Positions 42,062 through 49,483 of a stretch of 64,000 nt of DNA are shown here, one piece after another. Within the stretch, counting starts at the first letter, position 1; each line of letters opens with the position of its first letter. The DNA comes from Neobacillus massiliamazoniensis. GTDB lineage: Bacteria > Bacillota > Bacilli > Bacillales > Cytobacillaceae. Under the pieces are notes generated by a model, which saw nothing but the letters and a program-made list of their open reading frames with translations, searched no databases and was not told where the DNA came from. The DNA lies in NCBI RefSeq assembly GCF_001048695.1, contig NZ_CVRB01000003.1, positions 248,001 through 312,000 of the forward strand, read 5' to 3'. The translations under genes and the position numbers were made by a program.

Positions 42062-42472
42062 TCATAGTTTCTTTAAACAATCATTTAATTTCCGTGCTTG
42101 ATTTTTGAAGTAAAGAAAAAATGCAACCCAAAAGATCGTATAGACGACAAAGGAAATTAAGAGTGTTAACAAAATATTTATGATATTAAATGGGATCCAT
42201 CCGATCGTGAGTGCCAAGATGAGGTATAGGATCGTGACGGTTAAAAACTGAAGAATGGTTTGCTGGGCAAGTTTCAAATTCCTGTTTTTAAAGTACAAAG
42301 AACTGACTAAATAAATCCAGCCACAGAGAACTGAACCTATGGAGCTTTTCAAAAATAATGGTCCATCTATCATTTCTAAGCCACCGAAAAGGATATTCAA
42401 ATTGGTGATTAAAACCGCAATAAAGCTTCCGAAGAAAATACCGATAAAACTACGGATAATAAATGTTTTCAT
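42062..42472 (-). CDS. DUF3021 family membrane protein
   Basis: A 136-residue protein with four membrane helices: GIFFGSFIAVLITNLNILF, IGSVLCGWIYLVSSLYF, ILQFLTVTILYLILALTIGW and LLTLLISFVVYTIFWVAFF. The size, helix spacing and C-terminal KNQARKLN fit DUF3021. Its ATG overlaps the stop of the LytTR gene by four bases. LytTR plus DUF3021 pairs are common in Firmicutes; the membrane partner is thought to restrain or tune the DNA-binding partner. Confidence 0.85.
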   Translation of the reverse strand: MKTFIIRSFIGIFFGSFIAVLITNLNILFGGLEMIDGPLFLKSSIGSVLCGWIYLVSSLYFKNRNLKLAQQTILQFLTVTILYLILALTIGWIPFNIINILLTLLISFVVYTIFWVAFFLYFKNQARKLNDCLKKL

Positions 42473-42924
42473 TCTACTTTCCTCCTATTCAATTTTAGAG
42501 CTTCTTTAATCGCAGGGACATAGGTACGAGACACATATTCTTTCTTTCCTGATTTGAAGTAAACGCAGAGTGTACCATTGAATGATGCTTCAAAACGGCT
42601 CAATTGATTCAAATTGGCGATAACCGATTTAGACAGGCGGATAAATTTTTTAGAAGGGAGCATGGCCTCGAGCTCATATAATTTCTCTTTTAAAATAAAT
42701 GAATCTGTTTCCGTTACGGCGATAATATGAACGTTTTCAGTATGAAAATAGTGGATGTCATCCGGTTTGAGAATATGTTGCATTTCTCCCTTTTTTCCAA
42801 TTAGGAATTGTTGCTCCCTTCCATAGATGAAGTCAATTAGTTCCTGTATATTTTCGTCCAACTCAGGCCCTTCGATGGTAACTCTCGTTTCTTTAATTAC
42901 TTTGTCAATATTAAGGAAAAGTTT
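42469..42924 (-). CDS. LytTR-domain transcriptional regulator
   Basis: A 151-residue regulator without receiver domain. The N-terminal part is TRVTIEGPELDENIQELIDF; the LytTR DNA-binding domain follows with ILKPDDIHYFHTENVHIIAV, FILKEKLYELEAMLPSKKFI and RLSKSVIANLNQLSRFEASF. The TTG at 42924 is preferred because AAGAGGTG lies 8 bases before it; a GTG at 42948 would add eight residues (MKRGVRNL). It forms a coupled pair with the DUF3021 gene. Such pairs usually autoregulate and control an ABC or efflux target, which is not seen here. Confidence 0.88.
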   Translation of the reverse strand, partial: KLFLNIDKVIKETRVTIEGPELDENIQELIDFIYGREQQFLIGKKGEMQHILKPDDIHYFHTENVHIIAVTETDSFILKEKLYELEAMLPSKKFIRLSKSVIANLNQLSRFEASFNGTLCVYFKSGKKEYVSRTYVPAIKEALKLNRRKVE

Positions 42925-42948
42925 CAAATTTCTGACACCTCTTTTCAC

Positions 42949-43357
42949 CTAAAAGTATAATCGTTTAAGCTCTTGATGTCTGTCAATAAATGTTCTTTTA
43001 ATTTCCTCCTCTCATTGACTTTCTAATCAAATTGTATGATGAAATTCCTTTCAAGTCTGCAAAATCCCAGTAAGTGGAGGGGAAAGAAAAGGTAACTTGT
43101 GGAAAATAGTTGATGACTTACATATAAGGAATCCCATGCTCCGTTTAACGAAAACAACAATTTGTTGAGGTAGTTATAAAGAAAGCCATAAAACCTTCAA
43201 CTGTGAGAGAAGAATTGTTACAGTATTTTTTGAAAAGTTTTATTCATTACTTTGTGTAGTATTGTACTTAAAGTAAACCATCTAATAGTTTGTCAACATT
43301 TTTTATTAAAAACTTAAAATGTTTCATGATATACTAAAAATGTGCATGCCAAATAAC
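42949..43357. other. gene-free region between LytTR operon and IS110 element
   Basis: Promoter region of the LytTR gene plus a dispersed-repeat scrap (AGTATTGTACTTAAAGTAAACC, 43257-43278). Nothing else was recognised. Confidence 0.45.
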
Positions 43358-43410
43358 CTTCCTAAATTCTACTTTTGGAAGGTTTTGTATTGATTAGTTT
43401 TATTTATTAT

Positions 43411-44646
43411 TTAAGCTATATCTTGGAAAGTCGAGTTGTTTTTTAATATTGCGTAGATCCATTGTAAAAGCTTATTTGCACAGGCTATTACAGCTACTTT
43501 ATAAAGCTTTCCTTCTTCGCGTTTCTTATCATAGAACTCTCGTAATCTCTTGTTGCGCGGGATGATATCTTTGGTCGTTTTCTTTTTACGACAATCACGG
43601 ATGGCACATTTAACAGCTAAATATAATGCACGTCTTAGTCTGCTGGACCCTCTTTTTGTTATTCTGTTTACAGTTCCTTTGAACCTTCCTGATTCAAAGA
43701 TACTAGGGTCAATTCCGGCAAATGCTACAAGTTTTTTTGGGTGATTAAACCGATCAATCTCACCAATTTCAGAAATAATCGTTGCAGCGATTTTTTCTCC
43801 GATACCAGGGATGGATTGGATAATCTTATATTCTATAAGTTCTTTTGCTAAAGCATCTATCTCAACTTCAAACACAGATAGGTGCTTTTGGTATTCTAAA
43901 AGCATATTGATATACATTTTTAGGGTTAATATATGGCTTTGATATAAGGTTTTCCGAAAAGGATTCCGTGCTGCTGCAACTATCAGTTCCTTTGCCTTTG
44001 TAGCCGCCCACTTACGAGAACGACTTTTACAGTGCTCCTTGATTTTAGCTGCTATTCTTTCTTCTTCAGCTTCTAAGACATCGTTAGATGTAGGATATTC
44101 TAGTAGAGTAAGTAAAGAAACAACAGAATATAAATCCCCAAAAACACCTCTATACTCAGGAAAAACCTGATCAAGAACTGCTTGAAACTGTAGCTTAGCT
44201 TGTACATATATTCCTGTTAAGTTTTCGTGTTGTCTTGTAAGATTACGAAGGTTTAAGAGTTGAATCCCACGCTTTTTATATGGCTCTAAATCCTCTTTAT
44301 AGTACAATTCACAGAGATGATTAGCATCGATTATATCTGTTTTTACTTTCCGTAAACTCGAGCTCTTAGCTCGATAGGAGATAAGAGGATTAACAATAAT
44401 TAATAAATAATCCTTCTCCTCAAAATACTGTACAACAGGGGTATGATAATGCCCTGTAGCTTCGAGTACGATCGGAAGTTTAACCCCAGTTAAACTCTCA
44501 ATTTCTCTAAGAAATTGGTGTAAATTTTCTAGTCCCTCAAGGGTATGTGTTACTTTAAAACTAGTTTTGTATGGCTTTTTCTTTTCCAAGTAAGCTTGAA
44601 CCTGACTTTCACCTTTAGCTACATCCAGACCTACGACTGGATTCAT
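43411..44646 (-). CDS. IS110-family transposase
   Basis: A 411-residue transposase. The N-terminal DEDD (RuvC-like) domain shows NPVVGLDVAKGESQVQ (first Asp), IVLEATGHYH (Glu) and VKTDIIDANHLCELY (Asp pair). The C-terminal Tnp20 domain has IIQSIPGIGEKIAATIISEI and the catalytic serine region TKRGSSRLRRALY. The ATG at 44646 follows GGAGGAGGAG; the longer frame upstream runs into the noncoding end. It is intact with no stops, so the element may be active. The length is normal for the family. Confidence 0.93.
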   Translation of the reverse strand: MNPVVGLDVAKGESQVQAYLEKKKPYKTSFKVTHTLEGLENLHQFLREIESLTGVKLPIVLEATGHYHTPVVQYFEEKDYLLIIVNPLISYRAKSSSLRKVKTDIIDANHLCELYYKEDLEPYKKRGIQLLNLRNLTRQHENLTGIYVQAKLQFQAVLDQVFPEYRGVFGDLYSVVSLLTLLEYPTSNDVLEAEEERIAAKIKEHCKSRSRKWAATKAKELIVAAARNPFRKTLYQSHILTLKMYINMLLEYQKHLSVFEVEIDALAKELIEYKIIQSIPGIGEKIAATIISEIGEIDRFNHPKKLVAFAGIDPSIFESGRFKGTVNRITKRGSSRLRRALYLAVKCAIRDCRKKKTTKDIIPRNKRLREFYDKKREEGKLYKVAVIACANKLLQWIYAILKNNSTFQDIA

Positions 44647-44838
44647 TTTTAAATCTCCTCCTCCAATAATGAAATTCACCGGTACCCCTAATCCTTCTTG
44701 CAGTATCATAGCTTCGCTTGTTATACGAGATCAATGTCCCAACCAGCCTCAAACATGTTTCTACAAGTAGGGGGCGAACTGTTTACTTTACGGGATCTAA
44801 GCCCCACGGGTGCTTACGTTCTACCCCGGCTACCGTAA
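44647..44838 (-). ncRNA. candidate IS110 bridge RNA region
   Basis: About 190 bases upstream of the transposase, in the position of the left noncoding end that encodes the bridge (seeker) RNA in IS110-group elements such as IS621. It contains short GC-rich pairing segments (GGGGTAGAACG, GCACCCGTGGGGC, GTTCGCCCCC). The position follows family knowledge; I did not fold it or locate the target- and donor-binding loops. Confidence 0.5.
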
Positions 44839-44980
44839 TAATAAAACCATATAAAAAATGGTCAACCAGAAATATCTGGTGACCTTATAATACGAACGGG
44901 TGCTTGAGTTCAAAGTCTAGGGTTGCTACTGCAGCCCGTTTCTTATTTCGCTAACGTGGCAGGTTTGTTGAAGAAGGAAA
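44838..44980 (+). repeat. dispersed intergenic repeat, full length
   Basis: ACCATATAAAAAATGGTC, ATCTGGTGACCTTATAATACG, AACGGGTGCTTGAGTTCAAAG, the stem AGGGTTGCTACTGCAGCCC, then TTCGCTAACGTGGCAGG and TTTGTTGAAGAAGG. It is the longest copy and adjoins the IS110 element. Confidence 0.7.
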
Positions 44981-45036
44981 GTTTACCCAAAATGAGGAAT
45001 ATAAATGAACAATGTCAAATGAAAGGGGTGTTTGTG

Positions 45037-45498
45037 ATGTTTAATTTTATTAAAGTTTCCCTTGAACATATCGATACAATAATATGTTTACGGCTGACAC
45101 TTTTAAAGGAGTTAGGCGAATTGAATACTCCTCAAGAAGAACAACTTATGGAAACTTCAACAAGGGAGTATTTACAAACTTCACTTTCAAACAATGAATT
45201 TATATCCTATATGGCTGAAACGAATGGTAAACCTGTAAGTATTAGTGGTATGGTTCTATTTAAAAGACCACCATATTTAGAGAATCTTCAAGGTATTGAA
45301 GCCTACATTCTTAATATGTACACTGTTCCCAAATATCGTGGAAAAGGTTTGGCAAGAAGATTACTTGAACATTGTATTGAAGAAAGTAAAAAAAGTGGAG
45401 TTAAACGAATTTGGTTGCACGCCTCTAAAGGTGGGGAACCCCTATATAAAAAAATGGGTTTTACAGATAAAGATAGTGAAATGGAACTGTATCTATAA
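45037..45498 (+). CDS. GNAT family N-acetyltransferase
   Basis: A 153-residue GNAT enzyme. The acetyl-CoA motif is VPKYRGKGLARRLLEHCI, preceded by the strand IEAYILNMYT and followed by RIWLHASKGGEPLYKKMGF. The ATG at 45037 follows AAAGGGGTG; the open frame extends back to 44923 over the dispersed repeat but lacks a site there. Complete and probably functional; the substrate is unknown. Confidence 0.88.
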   Translation: MFNFIKVSLEHIDTIICLRLTLLKELGELNTPQEEQLMETSTREYLQTSLSNNEFISYMAETNGKPVSISGMVLFKRPPYLENLQGIEAYILNMYTVPKYRGKGLARRLLEHCIEESKKSGVKRIWLHASKGGEPLYKKMGFTDKDSEMELYL

Positions 45499-45674
45499 TC
45501 CGTTTTGATCTTCAACTAACAGGGACGTTTCTGTAATAACAGGAATACTTTTTACTAACGGTGTAGGATACCTTTAGAATGATTTTCGATAAAACTTTAG
45601 AAGTTTAGCTATATGAGTTATAAAATAGAACTCCTGTTTCGGCAGGTTTTGATTTTTATCAACGGGAGGTTATC

Positions 45675-45872
45675 ATGCCATTTGGTGCGTTTTTGATGGA
45701 TGTTTTCTTGTTGTTATTGGTAATTGTTTATTTTGTCAGGACTTTTTTAAAGGGAATCAAGAATAAAATGACATTTATCGAAATTATAAAATCAAATTAC
45801 TTTTGGATGGGTTCTATGTTAGTTTTTGCTTCCTACATGATTAACAATGTAATTCACTATTTACTAAAATAA
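45675..45872 (+). CDS. small membrane protein, 65 aa
   Basis: Two hydrophobic segments (FLMDVFLLLLVIVYFVRTFL, then FWMGSMLVFASYMINNVIHY) with a basic loop between. GGGAGG lies 6 bases before the ATG. The family is not recognised. A dispersed repeat follows the stop. Confidence 0.6.
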   Translation: MPFGAFLMDVFLLLLVIVYFVRTFLKGIKNKMTFIEIIKSNYFWMGSMLVFASYMINNVIHYLLK

Positions 45873-45892
45873 TAACGAAATGACTAACTATA

Positions 45893-46010
45893 TACTGATT
45901 GTGAAGAATTGTACTTAAAGTAAAGTGTGCTTGAGTGAAAGATCGATTTCCGGCAATGATCGCTGCGGCGGTTATTTTTTTTTTTTTAGCTAAAGCAGCA
46001 GTATCCGAAG
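45893..46010 (+). repeat. dispersed intergenic repeat with central terminator
   Basis: GATTGTGAAGAATTGTACTTAAAGTAAAGTGTGCTTGAGTGAAAGATCG, the stem GGCAATGATCGCTGCGGC-type hairpin with a 14-T run, then AGCTAAAGCAGCAG and GAAGAAAA. Confidence 0.65.
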
Positions 46011-46025
46011 AAAAAAGCACCCTTT

Positions 46026-46291
46026 TTACAAAGGATGCCTGCATTTAGTTATTTCGTTCGGCTTTAACCTTCTTCTTTTGAAATCAATAGCCTGCCACTC
46101 TATGGTTTTTTCATTACTAAAAGTGATCGTCACTAAGTCATGTGGGGGACTGTGGGCACCTTCAAATGTTGTTACCTGGACGGTGACATTAAATAAGGAA
46201 CTGCCTTGTGGCAGTTCCTTAATTTGGGTTATATTACCACAATAATTTTGTTTAATTTCGCCATATTGCCTTCTAAATAACCCTAAATCAC
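46026..46291 (-). pseudogene. DUF3888-like C-terminal fragment
   Basis: On the minus strand the frame reads LFRRQYGEIKQNYCGNITQI, SSLFNVTVQVTTFEGAHSPP, HDLVTITFSNEKTIEWQAID. The QVxTFEGAHxPPxxLxTITF block is typical of DUF3888 proteins. The front of the gene is missing and overlaps the end of the HAD gene. A perfect hairpin, AAGGAACTGCC-TTGT-GGCAGTTCCTT (46195-46220), lies inside it and may now serve as HAD terminator. Confidence 0.5.
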
Positions 46292-47080
46292 ATATGATTT
46301 ATATGATTTATCAAGATAACGTTCTATAAACTCAGCTACACCATCATTTTCGTGGTGTTCTGTAACAAAATCAGCCGCTGCTTTAACTTCTTCGCTAGCG
46401 TTCCCCATTGCTACTCCAGTACCGACATGACGAAGCATCTCTATATCATTGGGTCCGTCTCCGATGGCTACGACTTCATTTGGACTAATTCGAAATGCGC
46501 GAAGTAAACTTTTTATAGCAGACCATTTGGAAACATTAGGAGCAACTAATTCAAACCCGTTATTCCAATTGATTACGTCTGCTTCCTTTTTAAACAAAGC
46601 AGATAAATCATTACTTGGTTCACCTGTTAGAACACTATATTTAAGAACATTTTGATAATTTGCCTGTCTTAAATCTCCGATATACCGTGGCGGAATTTGC
46701 CCAATTTTTGTCCAGTAATCGATTTCTTCATTTGTTTCCTTACAATAAAGCCCATTTGCAGTATGGATAATAATATTACAAGGATTTTCAGCGGTCAGAT
46801 GGTGGAATCGTTCTTCATTCAGTTGGACGGTTTTCATTTGCATAGCTTTTCCTGTCTTTTCATCGTAAATCGCGGCACCATTCAAACAGATCATAGGAGT
46901 TCGTAAACCAATTTCTTTATGGTAGGGAGCGGTTACTTCATAGTGTCGACCAGTAGCTAAAAAAACCTTGACCCCCTGATCAATGAGCCTATAAATGGCT
47001 TCCATATTTCGGCGGGAAATGTTGTTTGAGGCTTTTAGTAGTGTACCATCCATATCAATAAATACAGCACGTACATTCAT
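46283..47080 (-). CDS. Cof-type HAD-IIB hydrolase
   Basis: A 265-residue haloacid-dehalogenase phosphatase of the Cof subfamily: FIDMDGTLLKASNNIS (nucleophile and acid Asp), FLATGRHYEV, LNGAAIYD, KWSAIKSLLRAF and VVAIGDGPNDIEMLRHVG with GVAMGNASEEVKAAAD. The members dephosphorylate sugar phosphates or flavin precursors. The ATG at 47080 has a GGAGGCAATATAA site. Single gene; the substrate is not predictable. Confidence 0.93.
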   Translation of the reverse strand: MNVRAVFIDMDGTLLKASNNISRRNMEAIYRLIDQGVKVFLATGRHYEVTAPYHKEIGLRTPMICLNGAAIYDEKTGKAMQMKTVQLNEERFHHLTAENPCNIIIHTANGLYCKETNEEIDYWTKIGQIPPRYIGDLRQANYQNVLKYSVLTGEPSNDLSALFKKEADVINWNNGFELVAPNVSKWSAIKSLLRAFRISPNEVVAIGDGPNDIEMLRHVGTGVAMGNASEEVKAAADFVTEHHENDGVAEFIERYLDKSYKSYVI

Positions 47081-47204
47081 TTATATTGCCTCCTCATTTG
47101 TTGGTAAAACCATCATATCATCTGAATATTAAAGTCTTGTAAACTTAGTGTATGGAATCAATAAAGATTATTGGTATGCAGGGGATGGTCCAATGAAGTT
47201 AAAT

Positions 47205-47365
47205 ATATTAATCCAATAACGGGGCTTTCGTTAAAGATGGGATGGCTACGGCTATCCTGTTTTCTCATTAACTAACGGGTGATAGAGTTCAAGATGGGGT
47301 TCCAGCAGAAATGAAAGAAAATAATCGCTGCAGCGGTCATTTTTTCTTGTTGAACTGATATGTAC
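47205..47365 (+). repeat. dispersed intergenic repeats, two overlapping copies
   Basis: TAACGGGGC, TTAAAGATGGG, the stem GGATGGCTACGGCTATCC with T-rich end, then ATTAACTAACGGGTGATAGAGTTCAAGATGGGG, a second hairpin (ATCGCTGCAGCGGTCA) with six T residues and TTGTTGAACT. Confidence 0.6.
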
Positions 47366-47496
47366 GAAACTGTCAATCATCTGTTATCAACAATAGAAAA
47401 GGATATCTTTGATTGATCTTCATCGGACAAGCTTTGAAATATACCCAGCAAGCCATCTTAGTATACAAAATAGCTTTTATATAAGTGATATTTATA

Positions 47497-47555
47497 ATTA
47501 AATTAAAATCTTTAATTTTATTTAATCAAAATTTATGAGTATGCTTAGTGTAATA
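47497..47555 (+). promoter_or_regulatory. shared operator/promoter module, copy 1 (thiolase)
   Basis: It contains the inverted repeat ATTAAA-ATC-TTTAAT at 47502-47516, then TTTATTTAAT, ATTTATGAGTAT and CTTAGTGTAATA. The same order of words recurs at 49361 and 58996. The core also fits the LysR box T-N11-A. Confidence 0.65.
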
Positions 47556-47608
47556 AATGATTTTTCAGAAAATTTAGGAAATAGGATGGGAAAGGAGTGA
47601 AGTGAACT

Positions 47609-47695
47609 ATGACCCTAAAAAGTGAAAATCCAGAAGCAAAGCAATCCCTCGTTCATGCTGATTCGAAAGTGGGTATGTGTATATTTATTAAATAA
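47609..47695 (+). CDS. possible 28-residue leader peptide
   Basis: AAAGGAG at a rather long distance precedes an ATG opening 28 codons (MTLKSENPEAKQSLVHADSK, then a short hydrophobic end). It stops 35 bases before the thiolase. It could be a leader peptide, a gene remnant or chance. Confidence 0.3.
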   Translation: MTLKSENPEAKQSLVHADSKVGMCIFIK

Positions 47696-47730
47696 GAAAA
47701 CTAATTTAATAAGAAATGAGGGGATAGTGT

Positions 47731-48906
47731 ATGGAAAATGTTTATTTAGTAGAGGCTCTTAGGACTCCTATTGGGAGTTTTGGTGGTTCATTGAAAGATG
47801 TAGGTGCTGTGCAACTTGCAACAGAAGTCATGAAGGAAGTTTGGAAGCGATCCAGCCTTTCGGGTGAATGTATTGATGAGGTCGTGCTAGGTAATGTACT
47901 TAAATCGGGAGTCAAAGGGAACCCTGCTAGACAAGCTGCGATCCACGCCGGGATACCTGTGTCAGTACCTGCTATGACAATAGATAAACAATGTGCATCT
48001 GGCTTGCGTGCAATTACACTAGCCTACCACCAAATTCAAGCTGGAGAATCAAATGTTGTGATCGCAGGGGGGACAGAAAGTATGAGCAATGTCCCGCATT
48101 TGGTGTTGAATGCCAGGTGGGGACAGAAAATGGGAGATTTACGGACGGTAGATGCACTATTTCATGATGGACTTCATTGTGCAATTGAAGGATACCATAT
48201 GGGGATTACAGCTGAGAATCTAGTGGAACGCTATCAAATTTCGCGGGAAGAACAAGATGTTTTTGCTTTAGATAGTCAGATAAAGGCGCTTAAAGCTAGA
48301 GAACAGGGTAAATTCCAAGAGGAAATCATTCCAATTCAGATAAAAACCAAGCAAGGTACCGGGATATTCACAGAAGATGAGAGTATAAAAAATACCAATC
48401 TAGGGAAATTACACAATCTGAAACCAGCTTTTAAAGAAAATGGAACGGTGACTGCAGGAAATTCTTCTGGATTAAATGACGGGGCCGCGGCTGTTATTGT
48501 TGCTTCTGAACAAGCAGTAAAGGAATACAACTTAAAACCACTTGCCAAAATTCGTTCAGTTGCAAGTGCTGCAGTGGCACCTTCTATTATGGGGATTGGG
48601 CCAGTGCCGGCGACACAGAAAGCCCTTGAGAGAGCAAATCTAACCATCCAGGATATTGAACTGGCAGAATTAAATGAAGCTTTTGCAGCACAAGTACTGG
48701 CTGTAAATAAAGAATTATGTTTGCCAGAGGAGATTATAAATGTTAATGGAGGAGCCATTGCCTTAGGGCACCCAATAGGATGTTCAGGTGCACGGATCGT
48801 GGTTACCCTAGTCCATGAATTACGACGACAAAAGAAACAAATTGGATTGGCATCCTTATGTGTTGGCGGTGGACAAGGCGTATCAATCATTGTCGAAGCG
48901 ATATAA
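47731..48906 (+). CDS. acetyl-CoA acyltransferase (thiolase)
   Basis: A 391-residue type II thiolase that cleaves 3-oxoacyl-CoA with CoA, or runs the reverse condensation. The nucleophile is in IDKQCASGLRAI (C88), the acid/base residues are in NGGAIALGHPIGCSGAR (H) and SLCVGGGQG (second Cys), and ELNEAFAAQ is conserved. No start ambiguity: GAGGGG precedes the ATG. It is preceded by copy 1 of the shared operator module and followed by two hairpins, so it is a single-gene unit of the catabolic regulon. Acetoacetyl-CoA or 3-oxoadipyl-CoA would both suit the CoA-transferase downstream. Confidence 0.94.
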   Translation: MENVYLVEALRTPIGSFGGSLKDVGAVQLATEVMKEVWKRSSLSGECIDEVVLGNVLKSGVKGNPARQAAIHAGIPVSVPAMTIDKQCASGLRAITLAYHQIQAGESNVVIAGGTESMSNVPHLVLNARWGQKMGDLRTVDALFHDGLHCAIEGYHMGITAENLVERYQISREEQDVFALDSQIKALKAREQGKFQEEIIPIQIKTKQGTGIFTEDESIKNTNLGKLHNLKPAFKENGTVTAGNSSGLNDGAAAVIVASEQAVKEYNLKPLAKIRSVASAAVAPSIMGIGPVPATQKALERANLTIQDIELAELNEAFAAQVLAVNKELCLPEEIINVNGGAIALGHPIGCSGARIVVTLVHELRRQKKQIGLASLCVGGGQGVSIIVEAI

Positions 48907-48957
48907 AGCGGTTACATTTTTTCTGCATTTTCGAACTCCAGCGAAATAAATAGATTG

Positions 48958-49020
48958 AAACCCTTAATAAATAAGGGTTTCTGATGTTTAAGCCACTTTT
49001 CATAAAGTGGTTTTTTATTT
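48958..49020 (+). terminator. tandem hairpins ending the thiolase transcript
   Basis: AAACCCTTA/TAAGGGTTT (48958-48980), then CCACTTT/AAAGTGG (48993-49010) with a long T-run. Confidence 0.8.
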
Positions 49021-49114
49021 TTTTATAGGTAGATATGGACCGAAAAGAAGGAGGCTGTCCCAAAAGGTGACAGGCACCACTATATGTACAAAGTTTATGA
49101 TAATTTTTCCGCAA

Positions 49115-49303
49115 TGTTGATTGGAGCGGAAGGAGCTCGATCCTCGAAAATGCTATCGCATTTCCTTCGTGCGGTGTTGATTCAAAGATGATGATTCAAC
49201 GTCCTGCGGGAGTGGGTCATGAGAGACCCCGCAGGCGCAGGCAGCGCCGAGGAGGCTCCCCTGACCGCCCGCGGAAAGCGAGCTTCTTGAGCGGAAATCA
49301 ACA
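49115..49303. repeat. GC-rich 190-bp intergenic repeat, copy 2
   Basis: The same element as at 19036-19225: it starts TGTTGATTGGAGCGG and ends GAGCGGAAATCAACA. The same interruption unit (TCGAAAATGCTATCGCATTT) splits the left arm, here followed by a further TTGATTC..GATTCAAC hairpin. Base composition is far above the local average. Confidence 0.8.
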
Positions 49304-49360
49304 GACAAATTTCTTAATGTTCATGACTGAATCTCTTTATCATATTAGTATTTTTTATTT

Positions 49361-49420
49361 ACAGATTAAAATCTTTAATTTTATATAACTGATATTTATT
49401 AATATACTTAATGTAATAAT
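49361..49420 (+). promoter_or_regulatory. shared operator/promoter module, copy 2 (CoA ligase operon)
   Basis: CAG followed by ATTAAA-ATC-TTTAAT (49365-49379), then TTTATATAACTG, ATTTATTAATATA and CTTAATGTAATA. The match to copy 1 extends over about 55 bases. Confidence 0.7.
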
Positions 49421-49483
49421 ATTTTAAATATTCACAATAGAAGGTAAACAAAACGCCTATGTGAGAAAAAGGAGGGATTATTA

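Larger units (their letters stand above)
43358..44838 (-). mobile_element. IS110-family insertion sequence
   Basis: It comprises the transposase gene, about 190 bases of conserved-looking noncoding DNA upstream of it and a hairpin (AACCTTCC/GGAAGGTT, 43358-43388) downstream. IS110 elements lack terminal inverted repeats, so the ends are estimates. The right-hand limit near 44838 is set by the point where the dispersed repeat sequence (also at 28640) resumes; the other end lies between 43300 and 43410. The element appears to have landed at the edge of a dispersed repeat. Confidence 0.75.

Noticed and set aside
47205..47365. Interpreting the repeats before the thiolase as part of its control region
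   Set aside because: They belong to the dispersed family found after many unrelated genes; the operator module starts later, at 47497.
48336..48890. 184-codon minus-strand frame inside the thiolase gene
   Set aside because: It is fully contained in a strongly conserved gene on the other strand and has no start signals.
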